DNA of 64,000 bases from Pagrus major (GCF_040436345.1 NC_133218.1:20510070-20574069); one strand, 5' to 3'. Shown: positions 50,596 through 64,000, counted from the stretch's first letter. Program-made: numbers and translations. Notes: generated by a model from the sequence alone, not told the origin.

Positions 50596-51131
50596 GATGC
50601 GATTTAATTTACAAGAGACAGCTCACTAACTGTTTCCTGAAATGAGCAGTTTCCTTTTAACTGCATAGGAAATGACTGTTAGTAAGAATATGCGCAATAT
50701 GTTCAGTGCAGCAGCTACTTGGCACTTCAACTGAAAAGGCTTCAGAAGATCAACATATTCAGTATGTGCTCTGACTTGTACAGGAAAAGATACAGAGTCA
50801 TAGAAGAATCTTCATCAGGGCCTGACAGTGATTTATTTAAACTTAAAAGAGAAAGTTTGGATGATTTTATTTAAAGCTGAGGCCTGGGTTAACACATTTG
50901 AGAAAGTGTTAGCCTCTCTGTTACATCATGATGAATAAAGCTGATGCTGAAATGTCGGCTGGGCAGTAGAAGTTTTATTGTGAAATCATGTGTTGACTGT
51001 CAGGTATTTTAAGACCCATGAGCAGAACTACAGTAAATGTGGATGTGTGTATGTGCACATAATGTGTGCATTTTGAATGTAGCGGATCTACGACATAAAA
51101 ACAGTCATGATGCATGTCATAAAAATAACTT
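50596..51131 (-). promoter_or_regulatory. Short spacer holding the cklf promoter
   Basis: This 0.5 kb gap separates the cklf start from the probable galns poly(A) site. It contains a repeat-like block near 50811-50965 ('cttcatcagggcctgac', 'gctgatgctgaaatgtcgg'). No CpG island is visible, unlike the other genes here. Confidence 0.4.
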
Positions 51132-51137
51132 TTTATT
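51132..51137 (-). terminator. AATAAA poly(A) signal of galns
   Basis: The minus strand reads AATAAA about 355 bases beyond the galns stop codon. Another hexamer lies nearer, around 51203-51208. Confidence 0.5.
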
Positions 51138-51492
51138 AAAAATGACTGCAGTAAGCATGTAGAAAAGATACAGAATTAATCCCATAATCCAACATGGTAT
51201 ATTTTATTACTCTAAGCATGAACACAATAAATACATTTCTCTATCTGACCTACATCACTCAAATGACTCGTGACTGTTGATGAAGTAATTTTCCAGAACA
51301 GGTAGAAAGTTGTATTGACTCATTAAAATCACAGCTGCAAAAGCAATTTTCATAATCAATGAAATGTTGGTTTACCAACATAATGCCCTTTTCTTTAACA
51401 GTGAACATAAAGCATTTTACAAAGACGACATGATTGGTTGTTGTTCTGTAGAAAGGCACATCTTCAGGTCCTGCCTCCTCATATTTTCGCTC

Positions 51493-54400
51493 TCAGTGTG
51501 GCCAGTCACACTTCCAGGGTGCAGACTTGGGCACTTTGAGACACTTTCCCAACTTCTCACAGCCTGCGGGGGCCCAGTTCTGTAATACAGAGCGGACACC
51601 ACAGTAAGAACAAGGATATGAAGTTATCAAAGACATTATTCATTGAGCACTGGGTCATCTTTGTGTCCTGTTTTGTGAAAAGAGGGTCCTTGGCTATTAG
51701 GACAGAGTAATCATCTAATCAGTAACATCTTAAAACAGCCGATATTAAAGTTATTATAGAAAACTTTAGACTGTATAAACATAATTCAGTTTCTTCTGAA
51801 TGAAAAACAGCAATGAAAAGGCACTGGAACTCAACAAGGCGACAATGGAAATATGTGAGTAATGGCTCCAACAGATAATGGCTTGCTTGAGATACAAAAT
51901 ATAAAATGTTCATAGATCCATATTAGCATGACACAGGATAATGATATTAAAGGTAATCACACAAACTGCTCTACTTAAAGTTGTGTTTTATTCCTTCACC
52001 AGAAGGGGGCAGTGCCATGCCACAAATAAATCCACAGCAGTGCCGTTCACAGTCTCTGGTACTGGAGGTGACAAAGCTGCTGCTCGATGTAGCTGCTTTG
52101 ACATTATTTTTTCCTCACAAAAGCAAAACGCAGACACACAACCAAGGAGGAAATGTCCACATTAAGGTGAAAACATGATACACATTCTGAAGTGAGTTAG
52201 TAAAGGTGATAAATATAAAAATAAAGATTAAATCTGCAGAAGTGGAACATTAAAAGTATGCTGGCTCATTGCAGACTGAAAACAGACACAACTGAGAAGA
52301 ATCTCTATTCAGAGATTTTTTTGGCTACTCAGTTTTTTCATAAACAGTTAATACATTTCTCTTATGTATTTATTTATCTGATCCGTGCTGACTTTCAGGA
52401 GAACATACATTATCTGCTGTGAAAGCTGAATTGCCTCTGGTCCACTACCTCTGGATATAGTAGGAAAACAGTTTTCGTTTTCATAACACAGTGATTCCTT
52501 TTTCACACTTTCACCGCAAAGTTCATGCTGAAAGAAATGAATATACGTATTGATGTAGAGAAAATCTCACCATCACGGCCACGTCACACATGTTGAGCTG
52601 GGGAACACCGGGCATCAGAGTCTTCTTATGCTGCTCCACAACTGGAGAGATCCTGCTCAGAACATCCTGGTACTCCTCTGACAAAACACTGCAAACACAC
52701 AATAAACAAAAACACAGGAAAAGTAATTGAAGCTGCAACTAACAATTAGTTTCATTATCTTTAATCTTTCTGTTTTTTTTTTGTTTTTTTTGGACTAAAT
52801 GACCTGTCAAAAAAAGTAAAATAAACAACGTCTTAAACATCAACAAAGATCATGAGACTGTATGAGTTTGAAATAATCTATTGGTCACATACATGTAAAT
52901 ATGCTGTCTATCTACACATACACCACATAATGTATACAGTTTCCATATATTTCCAGATACCCCACAGCATCTGTTTTTACTCTGAATCTGTTTTGTCCAT
53001 TTTGAGTTGTTTGACTATGAATCAAAAAACCCAACACACAACTACACCACACCACACTAAATTTCCACCTGGTATTAAAATGGGATTTGCAACCAGATTC
53101 TTTATCCGGACCATAAATGATGTGATTTTGTGTGTGTAAATCTGGTATTTTTACTTGTTCTCATTATCACCATTGAGACCGGATCAGCAGATAAGGTATG
53201 TCTTACTGGACATTCATTTCCCACCTATATTGCTTTCATTTATCATGCATTTCTGTTGAATAAGACATCTTCAGGTGCTTTCATGGCTCAGAATATATGT
53301 AAAATCAATAATCAGAGGCGTGTCTCTTTCAGCCTTCTGCCTTGCTCATTCTCTAAATTTGAACAAACCTATATTTTATCTTGGCTAAAAACAAACATCT
53401 ATATCAATGTTGTGTTGTGCACAGATGCCAGCACCTTGTACGAATCACCACGCATTTACACCTTGCATTATAAAAGCATTTTTACTTATATGGATGACGT
53501 GTCCGCATACAGGTTGCATTTTATTACCAGGTGTAAATAGTATTCTTAAATTCATTCATACACTAAACCCCAGAATTTGCAAGGGAGTGTTAAGTGAATG
53601 AATTTGCTTACATGTATCCAGTCCAAGCTTTACTCATTATATCAGAGTGGGGACATGCTGTAGCTTTAATCAACAAAAACAGGAACACACAATGCACACA
53701 CACAGGCTGTCCACTTGGTCACCCTCTGGGACAGCACACAGGGTGAACTATGTAACCCCTCTCCCATCCCCTGTCTCTCAATTACTGCTGTTGGACACCA
53801 GTGAGCCCAAGCACCTCTGTGCATTATTATATTCAGTGTGTAAAACGCAAGGGCCCTGAAGGCTTTCAAAGGAACGCTGCTCTCAATAGGACCTGTAGGG
53901 TTAATGGGCTGTGTGTGCACGCGTGTGTCTGTGTGTGTGTTGGGGGGTGTGGGTGTCTGGTGGCGTGACACACGGACAGACAAATATCAGCAGTGCAATT
54001 ACACCCCTGATACACTCGCCGGCAGCACCTGTGCCAGCCTTCCATCCTCCCTCCACTGCAAACCCAACCCTCTGATTGGCCCCTGGGGAACATGTGCATG
54101 TGTGTGAGGTGAAGTGTCAATTAGAGTAATAACCCCGGGCCCTGTCCAGCTCACACCTACCCCCCCACCCCCTCCCCTCCTAGATCTCCCACAGGGCAGC
54201 AAGGCTTCCTCCATCAGCCAGCACCTGCTCCTTTCCTTGATACTCTCAGTCTTTACTTTCCCCTACAATTACTCGACTGGTAGTGCACCGGCTGCAATTA
54301 GTCTCTCTCCTGGTGTGCCACATTCGTCATAAGCTAACCATCTATACACGCATTGTGACCCCAGCTGATAGGGAAAACCGGATTACTCCCCTCAGTTACA

Positions 54401-55747
54401 AATCAGACATTCAGATTAAATTGCTTCAGCTATCTGAAATCGCAAATTCTGCTTTCGCCCTGATCTCGATCAGTGCGAGAGACGTTTCACTCCCCTCCTA
54501 TCAGTGCCCGCTGCTCATTGTTGCGATTCGTTTTGTGATAGGTGATGAAGCAACTTAATAGAAGTAAATGTAAGGGGGATTTATCAGACTAGTTTCTCCA
54601 CACGAGTCTGCAAGCAAAGCACGCCACGTGGTGAGAAACTTGCCGAAGACACTAAGTTTTCCATTGTTTTGTCTATGCACTGAAAATCTCACAGTGCAGA
54701 CCTCTAAATCAAAAACTAATAATATCATTTGTTTATGCCCCCTCTGCAAACAAATAATAAAAAGCCCACAGTCAGCACAGCTCATTATCATGATTATAAC
54801 CCTTAGCCCACTGGTGGAGAGGCAAATTCTGGAATAATAAGCAGGCTGTATGCAAATGGAGTCTTTTGATTTATAATGTATGGCACCCAAGGGGGATGGG
54901 GGCATTGCTCAGGTGTGTCACCACTCTGATTACTGATTCATAACACTATTGCCGGAACACACACACACCCGACACACACACAAACAACCACACAGTGGCA
55001 GAAGGTGGGGGAATTGAGGAGACAATCAAATACATCTGTCCTGCCTTCCCCTCCCCTCTACCATCTTCTCCACCCCCGTGGAAATTGAGCACTTCAGTAA
55101 GGACTATTGATTGGGAACACAAGAGCTCGGTGGCAGGCAGCAGATGAGGCCAGAACGTGCAGGGCTGCCTGCAGTGTTAGGGCTGGGGACGACGCTCTGG
55201 ATGACCGGGGGACTCTGGGGATGTGAGCTGAGGTGAGTGGTGAGAAAGCAGGATGTGTTAACCTCAGGCCCTCGGGTCACAGAGATGGAGGGCGAAGCGG
55301 AAGACGGCAAAATCCAGCGGGGATCCAAACTCACCGAGTTCGGTGGATGCACACCTGGTTGGGTCCTGGACAGATGGACCACCAACACAGGCTTTGACAC
55401 CCTAAAACTCCAATCAAATCTTTCTGAAACGATGACAGCTAGGCAAAAAGAAACACATCTACAAGCAAAAGACTTCTGTATTTTTGCTCCCAAATTCTCT
55501 CCTAAACTGCATAATCATAATCTATGCTGTTTTCCAGGCTGAATGTTCTGGACTGGGGATTGTGTGTGTGTGTGTGTGTGCTCTTTGCTGTATCACAGGC
55601 TGCGACAGTAGTGAAGGTATGTGTGCAGACAGGCCCTACATCATCTTAAGTGGCTCTTTAGGTGCAGACAGAGATTAATGATGGCCAGGCAGCCAGTCCA
55701 GCTGGGGGACCGAGGAGCACACGGACAAAACGCACACATACACATGT

Positions 55748-55787
<40 letters not shown>

Positions 55788-58700
55788 AACTAGGATGGAA
55801 GAGAACAGTCCCAGAGGATGCAGAGGGACAGGAGCTGAGTGTTGAGAAGTGAGCGGAGGGTGGAGCGAGCAAAGTGACGAGGGAAAAGGAAAGACAAAAG
55901 TTTGGAGAGGAAGGGGACTGAAGGGGAATAAATAGATTGTGAGAGATGATGTCTCGATGCAGAAAAGTCAATAAACTGAAATTTAAACCCAATTCCCGAC
56001 ATTATGATCTCAATGGGTATCACACAGATAGAAAACCTTACAGTCCACAGAGTACAAATATCTACAGATGAAATAAAACCACTGAATGTGATATTACATT
56101 ATAAATAATTTGCTCATTTAAAAAAATTATAAATGATGGAGTAATATAACATCTTTGATTTGTTGAAATATATATGCAATGAATTTTAAAACTTTCACAT
56201 ACAAAAGTTTCAAGGAAATTAAAGTAATCCTTCTTGGGAAAATCTACATTTCCATTCAAAGTAACCCGAAATGTGTTTTCAGCTTCAAGGCTATATTTAA
56301 CAAGATCTGTGGCACTCAATGTTGTATGTAGGAACGAATAAGTTCTCAATCTGACAGAACTACATTAATACTACACAGAACCAACGTCTGGTTGCAAGGA
56401 AGGAAAAACAAGCAGAGATATCAATTTTTTTGAATTTTTTTGATTAAAAAAAAAAAAAAAAAAAAAAAGACCTTCTGTTATTAATTTGATTACTGTCACT
56501 AATCAGCTACAACTATTTAAATGAATACATGTTGCCAAGTTTCCTTAAGGTCTCTTGGATGTTCAAGACAAATTTCAAGCCAATTCACTGAAAAATGTGC
56601 GATTGCTGAGGTTTACAATACACATACAAAGAATCACAAAAATGATGACATTTAGCTCAGAGGGCCAAACTTAAAAAATGCAATACTTAAAAAGTATTTG
56701 GAGAAAAAGCTATGGGATTTTGCAAGGGGCTATGAATTTAATGAATGTTTCAAAATGATTTTTTTCAAGACAATCCATGACATGATCTGGGAGGCCCGAG
56801 GTGAGTTGGTATGAACTGATCCGTAAATGATACAAGCTAGGCTACTTCTGATATTTGCTAAGAAAGGCTGAGGTTGAGCAAAGACAATGGAAGTAAATTC
56901 ACCTGTTTATTCTAACTATAGATCACGATATCTTAAAAGTAGCTAGTGGTCACACAGCGAGAGAAAAATGAAATCCTGTTTTATAATCGCGTGATAACCC
57001 TTTGTATCAGACTCAAATCGTGAGATGCATAATTAGAGTGAATAGAAGAAGAACAGCGCATGCAAAGTGAAGAGGTCAGGCAGATGGGTGTCCTGTTGAC
57101 CTTGTAGACGAACTTGATGACCTCACTGAAAAATGAGTGTGCATTTTTGGTCCGTTTGCACATCCAGCACTCAGCACAACACATGGCTGCATATTGATTG
57201 GTTTTTGTTTTTATTTATTTTTTTTATTCTTCCAAGTGAATAGCACGTCCTAAAGGTGGGCAATTGAAAAACAACATTAATGTTTTATCATCCAATCTCA
57301 CTTCAGAACTGAGCAGGAGGCAAAGAGGAGATGAGGCCAGAGCAAAATATGAGAGGCAGAGCTGCAGAAGGCAGAGAAGAAAAGGTCAATCTGGGAGGTT
57401 TTATGGCAGGAGGGAGCCAGAGCGAACACTGTGCACAAAAGGAATATTCTCTCATCAAAGCGATTTTGAGATTATCTTAATGTATTAGTCATGGTGTCAG
57501 CTTGTGCCATTTTTTCTCTAAAAGATCACATAAATATTCAACATCAACAGAACGCAGCAGAAGACGATGCTCATCTATCTTTGCATCCTTATTTAGTAAT
57601 ACTCTTAGTTCAGCCTCGGCTGTCTGTGTCCTCTGGCGTCGCTCTATCCTCTCAGCGATTCTTAACTCTCCTCTGAGCTGAGGCAGAGACACACAAAACT
57701 CCATTAAACAGCACTCGCTCTCAATTTAGACCTGAACAATTTATCTTGCAATTTTAACCTGCAGCGGTGCACCAGAGGGTTGAGGGCCAGATAGTGATCT
57801 TTAAGGAGTTGTTTGCAATCACAAAGAGAAGGGTGTAATCAGGCGCGCTCTGGCTGAGCGGATCAATCCACCGCCTTCTTTTCATGCCACTGAATCAGCA
57901 TTGATCTCATACATACATACATACACATCGTTCTGTGCAACCAACAGGCAAACTGCCTCCCTATGCTCAGCCCTCCACTGTTGATTTTCAACATCTCTTC
58001 ACTTGTTCCCCTCTCCTGCCTCTCTCATTTTCCCCTTCTCCTCCTCTTAACCCCCCTAAAGGAAATCAGCTTTGAGCAGAGTTGAAGTTTTCAGGGAACT
58101 AACCTGATAGGAAACTTTTCCCCAGGATCCCGTCCCAGGTGGAAAATGATTGGCTGCATTGTGTGCTCCATCTGTTCGTGAGTAGTCACTCCCGGGACCT
58201 CTTGACCAGGACAGAAGTTGATGCCCTGGAGGAGAAAAAACAAAAAAGACACAAACCTTTTATGGTTTTTCTAGAAAGACACACTGATACATAAATTGTC
58301 AATAAATTTCCTTAATTTGAAGCTAATCTCAAGATTGGAGAATAGTTGTCATAAACACAAGACAGAAATGTTGAGGGCTACCAGCTGAATTTTATTTAAG
58401 CACACCGCCAGTAGAGCCAAACAGATATTATTGGTCGATATTGTCTGCTCACAGATATATTGGTATCTGTGTATATATTCCCCAAGTGTGCACTGATATG
58501 AAAACTTTTAGAAATTATAATGCAGAAAAAGATGCTTGGGATAATTCATAATAATTACATTCCCAGTAAGTTTATTGTTTTTAGTGTACTGAAGTCTTAT
58601 GAAATAATAAAATGTATTCTGAAACTGTAAAATATCCTGCCTCCATTACATATCTTTGTCCCTAGTGTCTGATAACCACATTTGAGGGAACACTGCAAAA

Positions 58701-61700
58701 AATGTGTGTTTACTTGCTGATATGATATTGGAATTTTTTACTTTCTATTATTGGTATCATCCCCAAAAATCAAGTATTGGCCAGGCTCTGTTATCAAGTT
58801 AATGACTTTGCCTCAGTTGTATAACACAGATATGTCCTGTATGATCTTTGCGTCTGTCTAATACTGTTACTGAGCAGAGTGTAGGTTAGATTAGTGACTG
58901 TTGCCTTCAAACGCAGATATTATCAGTAACAAACTGACTTCCTTCTCTATAAGTACTTCTCAAGTATCTGATGTTATTTTTACTCTTACTAATTTGTTTT
59001 TTTAACCACTGAGATCATTTCCCCACTCAGAACAGCCCCAAATTGGCCACCAAGTTCTGCTAAATTCAATTTGAAGATCAGCCTTTCAGACACACAATTT
59101 GTGGTCAGTTGTATAGGTCATAAAAAAGATATTTGCTTTTACACTTTAGTCATCACATAATTGAAATTAAAGCAATACAAATGACAGAATTAGATCCTTA
59201 CATCCCTTTTTCTCAATAATTTGTGATCATTTTTTGCTTACTGTAATAACTTGTCTTCTACTTCCTGTTTGTCATAATGGTGCATGTCCAATTAGTTTAT
59301 TTCCGATGGTGTATATTTGATTCTTTTGGATGTTTTAGTTGAAACACATGCACACACACACTATTCTCTGTATGTTTTATCACTAACAATAAAAGAAAAA
59401 CTCTAAAGCACCTTCAGCACTTAATCTAGTTGTAGTATAGCCTATATGTATATTGTCCTCCAATCCTTCGAGTTTTTTATGCAGCCACTGTTGGTACATC
59501 ATACAGGGGTTCAAGTCACTGACAAAATAGAGGACTTTTCTTCCTTGTGCTGCCTCCCTTTCATCTCTCCACGCCTTCGCTCCTGCTCCCTGACTCCATT
59601 CTCATGAGCCTGGCAGCGATCGCAGCCTGATTGAGTCACACTCACTCCTCCAGAACCCCCTGGAGATATGCCTCCTTCTTCAACACACACACACACACAC
59701 AAACACACACGTTTTGATGAGCACAACTAATATTGAGAAAGCATTCATCTGTAAGGCACTGCTGCTGCCCCCCTCTGAGATCACTCAGCAGAGCACCTCG
59801 AAATACATATAGAAGAGAGAGAAAGAGAGAGAGTAAGAAGGATAGATCTCCCCCCCTCCGCCCCGCAGAGCCTCCTCTCATCCAGACTTGTCCTGCCTTT
59901 TGAAGCCAACAGCTTAGAAATGCAGAAAAGAATGAAAGAAAGAAAAAAAAAAACTCATCCCAGAGGAGCAGCGAGAAAGGCCTGCTGTGTGTATCTCTCT
60001 GACTCTGTCTCTTGCGCCCAAGACAGAACAGCAAGAACTCCATATCTCCTCTGACATTAATGCTATGGATACAACTAGGCTGCTGCTTTCAGACGGGAGC
60101 AGCGCAGTCGCTATTACAAGATAAGGTGCAGGAGCATCCAGTGGTGGCGGGATGGATTTTGGAAAAGGAAATATTTGATCGCTATTTTAAGCCAAAATGG
60201 AAAGAGAACAATCATATTTGATAGATTATGGCTGAGTATTTAAAATCACCTTACTTTGACTGGTGTATTTGACACATTCTATCACTGCGGGTGTCGTATG
60301 TAATCCACCACATAGTGGGTTAAACCCAGCAACCGCAGATAAATTACGCCACCAACAAGGGCTATCAATCCATCAATCGTTTCCTGTTCAAGCTGGTTAA
60401 CGTTTCCAATGTTGAGTCAAATTACGCTACAGGCTCCACTCCATGGTGCAATAACCATCTAAAAGATGATCAAGGTTTCAGAGGGCTATATGGTATTACA
60501 TAATTATTATTATTATTACAAGCTTCAATTAACTTTAATAGGATGAAAACAGAAGGGTTTATTTGGGTAAACAAGGGCTTTATTATAATTCCACAAAATA
60601 TTATGTCCTGACAGACATACAACTTTGTGTTTTTTAATTTTTTCATCAATTTCACAACATGGTATACCTTGTAAATGGTTTATCGCTGCAGCACTACTCC
60701 TGGAGATGCCCTTCTGTCAGTTCCTTTAAGTTTCAGCTTTGCTACCACACTCTCCCTGGAACCCAAAGACTTTCCCGGACACTGCCTGGCAGATCATGGG
60801 AATAACATCACCAGAGCGCTCGTTGGCATCTTTTATGGTTTGAACTGCAACTGTATCTGATTGTCTTCGAACCTTTGGGTTTTGATCTTGATTAAAGAAA
60901 ATCTGCTTGGCAAATGTTTTTGCTTTTCACCTTCTTGCGCCAGTCCAAGAATTTCACCTCCTGTGGCCCCAGCCATCCCTCCAAATCACGGCTCCAATTC
61001 AGAGGGAAACTCCACAAAATACAGGTGAAATACAAACATGAAAAAACTATTTTGATCTCTTCAAAGAACTCTTTTTGAGCTGCAGCTCATCATAAAGTAA
61101 CTAGGAGTTCATTAACTGGTGTTAACAGGTGTCTGGGTAATAAGTCATATTTCAGTTTTCATTTATCACCTTGTGAAATATTCAACATGGTTGGAAAAAA
61201 AGCCATCACAGCTGCTGAAAAGCTCCTGATGTAGCATAGGTTACTCAGCAATCCAGATACAAAGCAGCCACAGTCACGACAAACTATATTTCGCAATATT
61301 AACATCACTGCACTGCCTCGAGAGAGTCTGATGAGAGCTATTTATGCCTGTGAAATTTCTCATTTTCCTCATGGCTGAGCCGCATGAACGCAGCCAGGAC
61401 AGAGCAATACGTCTCCCAGCTATTAACCTGTAATTTCGCTCCTCTTCACAGACACACATCTTCCCTTGTTTATTTCTCACCATGGGCCACGAAAACCAAA
61501 TTATATTCTCAGGTATAACCGCAGCCGAGGTTTTTATTTTGTGGATTTCTGTTACAAGAGACATTAAACTGAAGCCTTTATGATCATTAATCCAGGTTAT
61601 TCCTCCCATAGAGGGACTCTCAAACACATTTTCCTTCTAAAGATACATTTTAAACCATTTCTCAATCTCACAACAGCTCACAACATGTTGACTGACAAGA

Positions 61701-63829
61701 GTCAGTTTGTTTACATTTTTCATGTTTATAAAATATACTATGGGTTACAGGAGATGGACAGTTTAAGGAGTCAGCCATAATGACATGAAGCATATTGGAG
61801 AATTGAACGTTCCCTTGTAGGAGCTACACAATTGCTCCATAAAAACACACATGCACACACACACACAGAGACGTTCACATCTATATAGAGAACCGAACAT
61901 ACATGTTTTCTCTCGTCCACCTTCTCTCTCTCTCATGTACACACACGCACACACACTCAATCGATAGGCAACTCACAGGCAATCAGACGCCATTATTTGT
62001 GAAGTTCCACTTCAGTTCACATGAGTTGATAAAGGAGGCTGCTATTGATTCAGCGGCCCTGAAGGAGAGAGCAATTTAAGCGACCGATGGGGCATAAAAC
62101 AAACTGGATCACAGGAAAAACAGAGCCGTGGAGGGAGGACAGGAGGACATGTTTTTATGGACGGAGAGGAGAAAGAAGGGCCACACTATCTCTGCCTCTC
62201 TGTCAGGTTTCACCTTTTTTCAAATAACATTTAATCAACACAGAGTTGAAGCAATTCTTTCTTTACTTTTGAGCTACGTGATGCCAAAAGTCTACAGCAG
62301 GAAATGTCGGTATGTAAATGGAGAGGAAGAAAATCTCCACTGGAGTTTGAACAAACAAGTCAACTGGTTGATGAATGATGTAAGTTCGTTGATGTGGGGG
62401 CTCTTCATTAATATTCATTACGCTCTGATGTACACAGCAGTCAACTGATGAGCCATTTTCAAGATAACACCAACAGCGAAAGTGTTTGTGTGTTCGAGAA
62501 AGATTAGGAGAGACAAAGAGGGAGGATGTGGCAGTGCAAATCAGGAACTGAGGAAACAGAGATGGCACAGAGTTGCTGTGTTAAAAGGAAGTCTTACGGT
62601 CTTGAACTGCTTCCATGAGTTGCTCCAGGTCCAGTAGTGTGCTTTGTATTGTCCGAGCCTCACAGCCATCAGCTCATTCCCGCGGTAATAGAAGATTGGC
62701 CTGTTGAGAGTGAGAAAAGGGAGAATAATGCTAAGGTTTGTTCCTCTCCAGGTGAATTGAACACTCTTTTTTTCTGGATTGCTAACACTTAAAAGGTTCA
62801 GTGTGTGACATTTAGGGGGATGTAAGAGGATCTATAATATTCATATTGTATAATAATAGTGTATAATTACTATAATCTGAAACTAAGAATTTTTGTGTTC
62901 TTGTTACCTTTGAATGAGCCTTTTATATTTACAGAGGGGGCAGATCCTCATGTTTCTATAGTAGCCCAGATTGACAAACCAAACACCGAAGTCAAGAGCC
63001 ATACCTAAAGCCCTGTGGGACTGTACTGCGTTCCACACAACTTAGAACTTGTAAATGAATGACCTCCTACTGCAAAAAGCACGATGGGAGGCCACTCAAA
63101 GCCAGAATTCCTGCTTGTAAACTCTGGGTACATACATCATACATTTGTATCAGGCTAGTGGATGGAATATTTAGACACGTTTCCAAGCATAAAAAAAGCT
63201 GTAAAATAAAACGAATAATGGCATATGTTACCTAACGTGTCGTTCTTCCTTCCTCTATTTCATTTACATACGCAGCTGTAGCTCAGGAGGTAGAGCCGGT
63301 TGTCCAGCAATCAGAGGGACACTGGTTCGGATGATTGTGATAAGTGTTGTAACTTTTGGCATTGTGCACAATGTTTGACTCAAAACCACAAATGTCAACC
63401 TCATCATGGTGCTAGAGAATGAGTCAGATTATCACTTAAGTCATTAATGGTTCATCGTCTGGGAACCATGAATATCCTTCTAATATTTGTGGAGAAGAGT
63501 TGAACTGACCGACTTAGAACTGCAGCTGGCATGACAGAAAACACTGCCCTTTTTACTCTAAACTAAAACTGCTCTCATCCCTATGAGGGATGTGATCATT
63601 ACCACGGTAAGCAGTTTGGTTCCAAGGTAACAGCCACCACATATCTCTTGCCAACTAGCAGCTGGTGTGTGTACAGTACTCACCTGTTTTGGAGTGCTCC
63701 TGGGTCCTGATTTAGCAGGACTGGTGTCAGGTCCAGCCCATCAAGGGTTAGGTCATTAGGAGGGCTGATGCCGGCCAGAGCGAGACTGGTGGTGAACAGG
63801 TCCATCACATTGCCCAACTGGAAATTTAC
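51493..63829 (-). CDS. galns: N-acetylgalactosamine-6-sulfatase, C-terminal part (five coding exons, 5' end beyond window)
   Basis: Minus-strand exons in order: 63684-63829, 62598-62700, 58104-58225, 52571-52688, 51493-51579, giving the last 191 residues. GALNS removes 6-sulfate from keratan sulfate and chondroitin-6-sulfate in lysosomes. The match to human GALNS is strong: [98 protein letters not shown]. The C-terminal cysteines that form disulfides in the human enzyme are kept. The sulfatase active site (formylglycine motif CxPSR) is encoded to the right of the window and is not seen here. Introns are GT-AG; two are long (4.4 and 5.4 kb). The human enzyme has an N-glycosylation sequon at FCPGQNVS; here it is QEVP, so the site is absent. 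Confidence 0.95.
51999..52012 (+). promoter_or_regulatory. Weak candidate CTCF core motif
   Basis: CCAGAAGGGGGCAG agrees with the degenerate CTCF core at all but one position. It lies in the last intron of galns, on the gene's 3' side near the cklf boundary. It may belong to an unrecognised repeat, and binding is unproven. Confidence 0.25.
53061..53538. repeat. MITE with 22-bp imperfect terminal inverted repeats in a galns intron
   Basis: The left end ATTTCCACCTGGTATTAAAA and right end TTTTATTACCAGGTGTAAAT are complementary with few mismatches. The interior ('ggaccataaatgatgtgat', 'tggatgacgtgtcc') is the kind of sequence found in common fish MITEs. Length is about 478 bp. Confidence 0.75.
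55750..55785. repeat. (CA)18 microsatellite
   Basis: A perfect CA tract of 36 bases in the 5.4 kb galns intron, with a (GT)n stretch nearby at about 55560-55580. Confidence 0.95.
56446..56468. repeat. A23 homopolymer
   Basis: An uninterrupted run of A in the galns intron. No retroposed gene or SINE body was recognised immediately upstream. Confidence 0.9.
57908..57925. repeat. Short (CATA)n tandem repeat
   Basis: About four and a half copies of a tetranucleotide in the galns intron, just before the exon at 58104. Confidence 0.85.
59682..59710. repeat. (CA)n microsatellite
   Basis: A slightly interrupted CA tract in the 4.4 kb galns intron. A similar interrupted tract lies near 61845-61866. 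Confidence 0.85.
62788..62985. repeat. Fragment of a teleost MITE-like repeat
   Basis: It starts CTTAAAAGGTTCAGTGTGTG, then 'acatttagggggat', 'ctataatattcatattgta' and 'ttctatagtagcccag', the order seen in an abundant fish repeat that I recognise from memory. The opposite inverted end was not found, so this is probably a truncated copy. It lies in a galns intron. Confidence 0.6.
63272..63340 (+). repeat. tRNA-like SINE head fragment
   Basis: GCTGTAGCTCAGGAGGTAGA resembles an RNA polymerase III A box. ACTGGTTCGGATGA, about 45 bases on, resembles a B box (GGTTCGANNCC) with mutations. The spacing suits a tRNA-derived SINE. Cloverleaf stems do not close well, so this is not a functional tRNA gene. 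Confidence 0.5.
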
Positions 63830-64000
63830 CTGTAAAAAGAACAAAGACACTTAAAACACAACACAATCACTATCTGCTGTATGAGAAGCTACCCAACCTA
63901 TGAGTCAGAATTCAGGATTCAGAAAAATGTATGCTGGATTTACTTCATGAACGCAGTCAAGGTGACAATGCACAGTCATGATAGGATGCTTGTATGTGCA

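Noticed and set aside
57264-57704. Frames near 57.3-57.7 kb with basic or leucine-rich products, considered as extra galns exons
   Set aside because: The galns exons at 58104-58225 and 52571-52688 join directly in frame and match human GALNS without a gap, leaving no room for another exon.
63272-63340. Possible tRNA gene
   Set aside because: A- and B-box-like motifs are present but the acceptor and anticodon stems do not close; a SINE remnant fits better.

Overview
The window is vertebrate nuclear DNA, most likely from a ray-finned (teleost) fish. Five protein-coding genes can be rebuilt exon by exon; all but two splice junctions look like ordinary GT-AG sites, and every reading frame closes. 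The fish assignment rests on the intron sizes, on many short inverted-repeat elements whose ends resemble common teleost MITE families, on long (GT)n/(CA)n tracts, and on protein sequences that resemble human orthologues while differing throughout. There is no bacterial, viral or CRISPR content and no intact transposase or reverse-transcriptase frame.

Layout. 1-2.1 kb: flank carrying a nested foldback element and the CpG-rich dync1li2 promoter. 2.1-17.3 kb (+): dync1li2, dynein light intermediate chain 2, 13 coding exons, 492 codons, long 3' UTR. 17.3-19.8 kb: intergenic, with a foldback MITE and the CpG-rich cmtm4 promoter. 19.8-38.7 kb (+): cmtm4, four coding exons, 207 codons. 38.7-47.9 kb (-): cmtm3, five coding exons, 171 codons. 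48.2-50.6 kb (-): a chemokine-like factor (cklf-type) MARVEL gene, four coding exons, 150 codons. 51.1-63.8 kb and beyond the right edge (-): the C-terminal five coding exons of galns, lysosomal N-acetylgalactosamine-6-sulfatase; its catalytic half lies outside the window.

How the genes relate. cmtm4, cmtm3 and cklf form a tandem family of four-helix MARVEL membrane proteins next to dync1li2. Order and relative orientation match the human 16q22 block (DYNC1LI2-CMTM4-CMTM3-...-CKLF), without separate CMTM1 and CMTM2 copies. cmtm3 and cklf share central coding exons of exactly 156 and 96 nt, a clear mark of tandem duplication. cmtm4 and cmtm3 converge tail to tail, with opposite-strand poly(A) signals only tens of bases apart. 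galns is not part of the human block (16q24), so an evolutionary rearrangement joint lies between cklf and galns.

I found no previously undescribed biological system. The most interesting signals are RNA-processing features of dync1li2 (a U12-type minor-spliceosome intron and a GC-AG first intron), the abutting 3' ends of cmtm4/cmtm3, the tight cklf-cmtm3 spacing that could allow read-through, and inverted repeats able to form hairpins inside transcribed regions.
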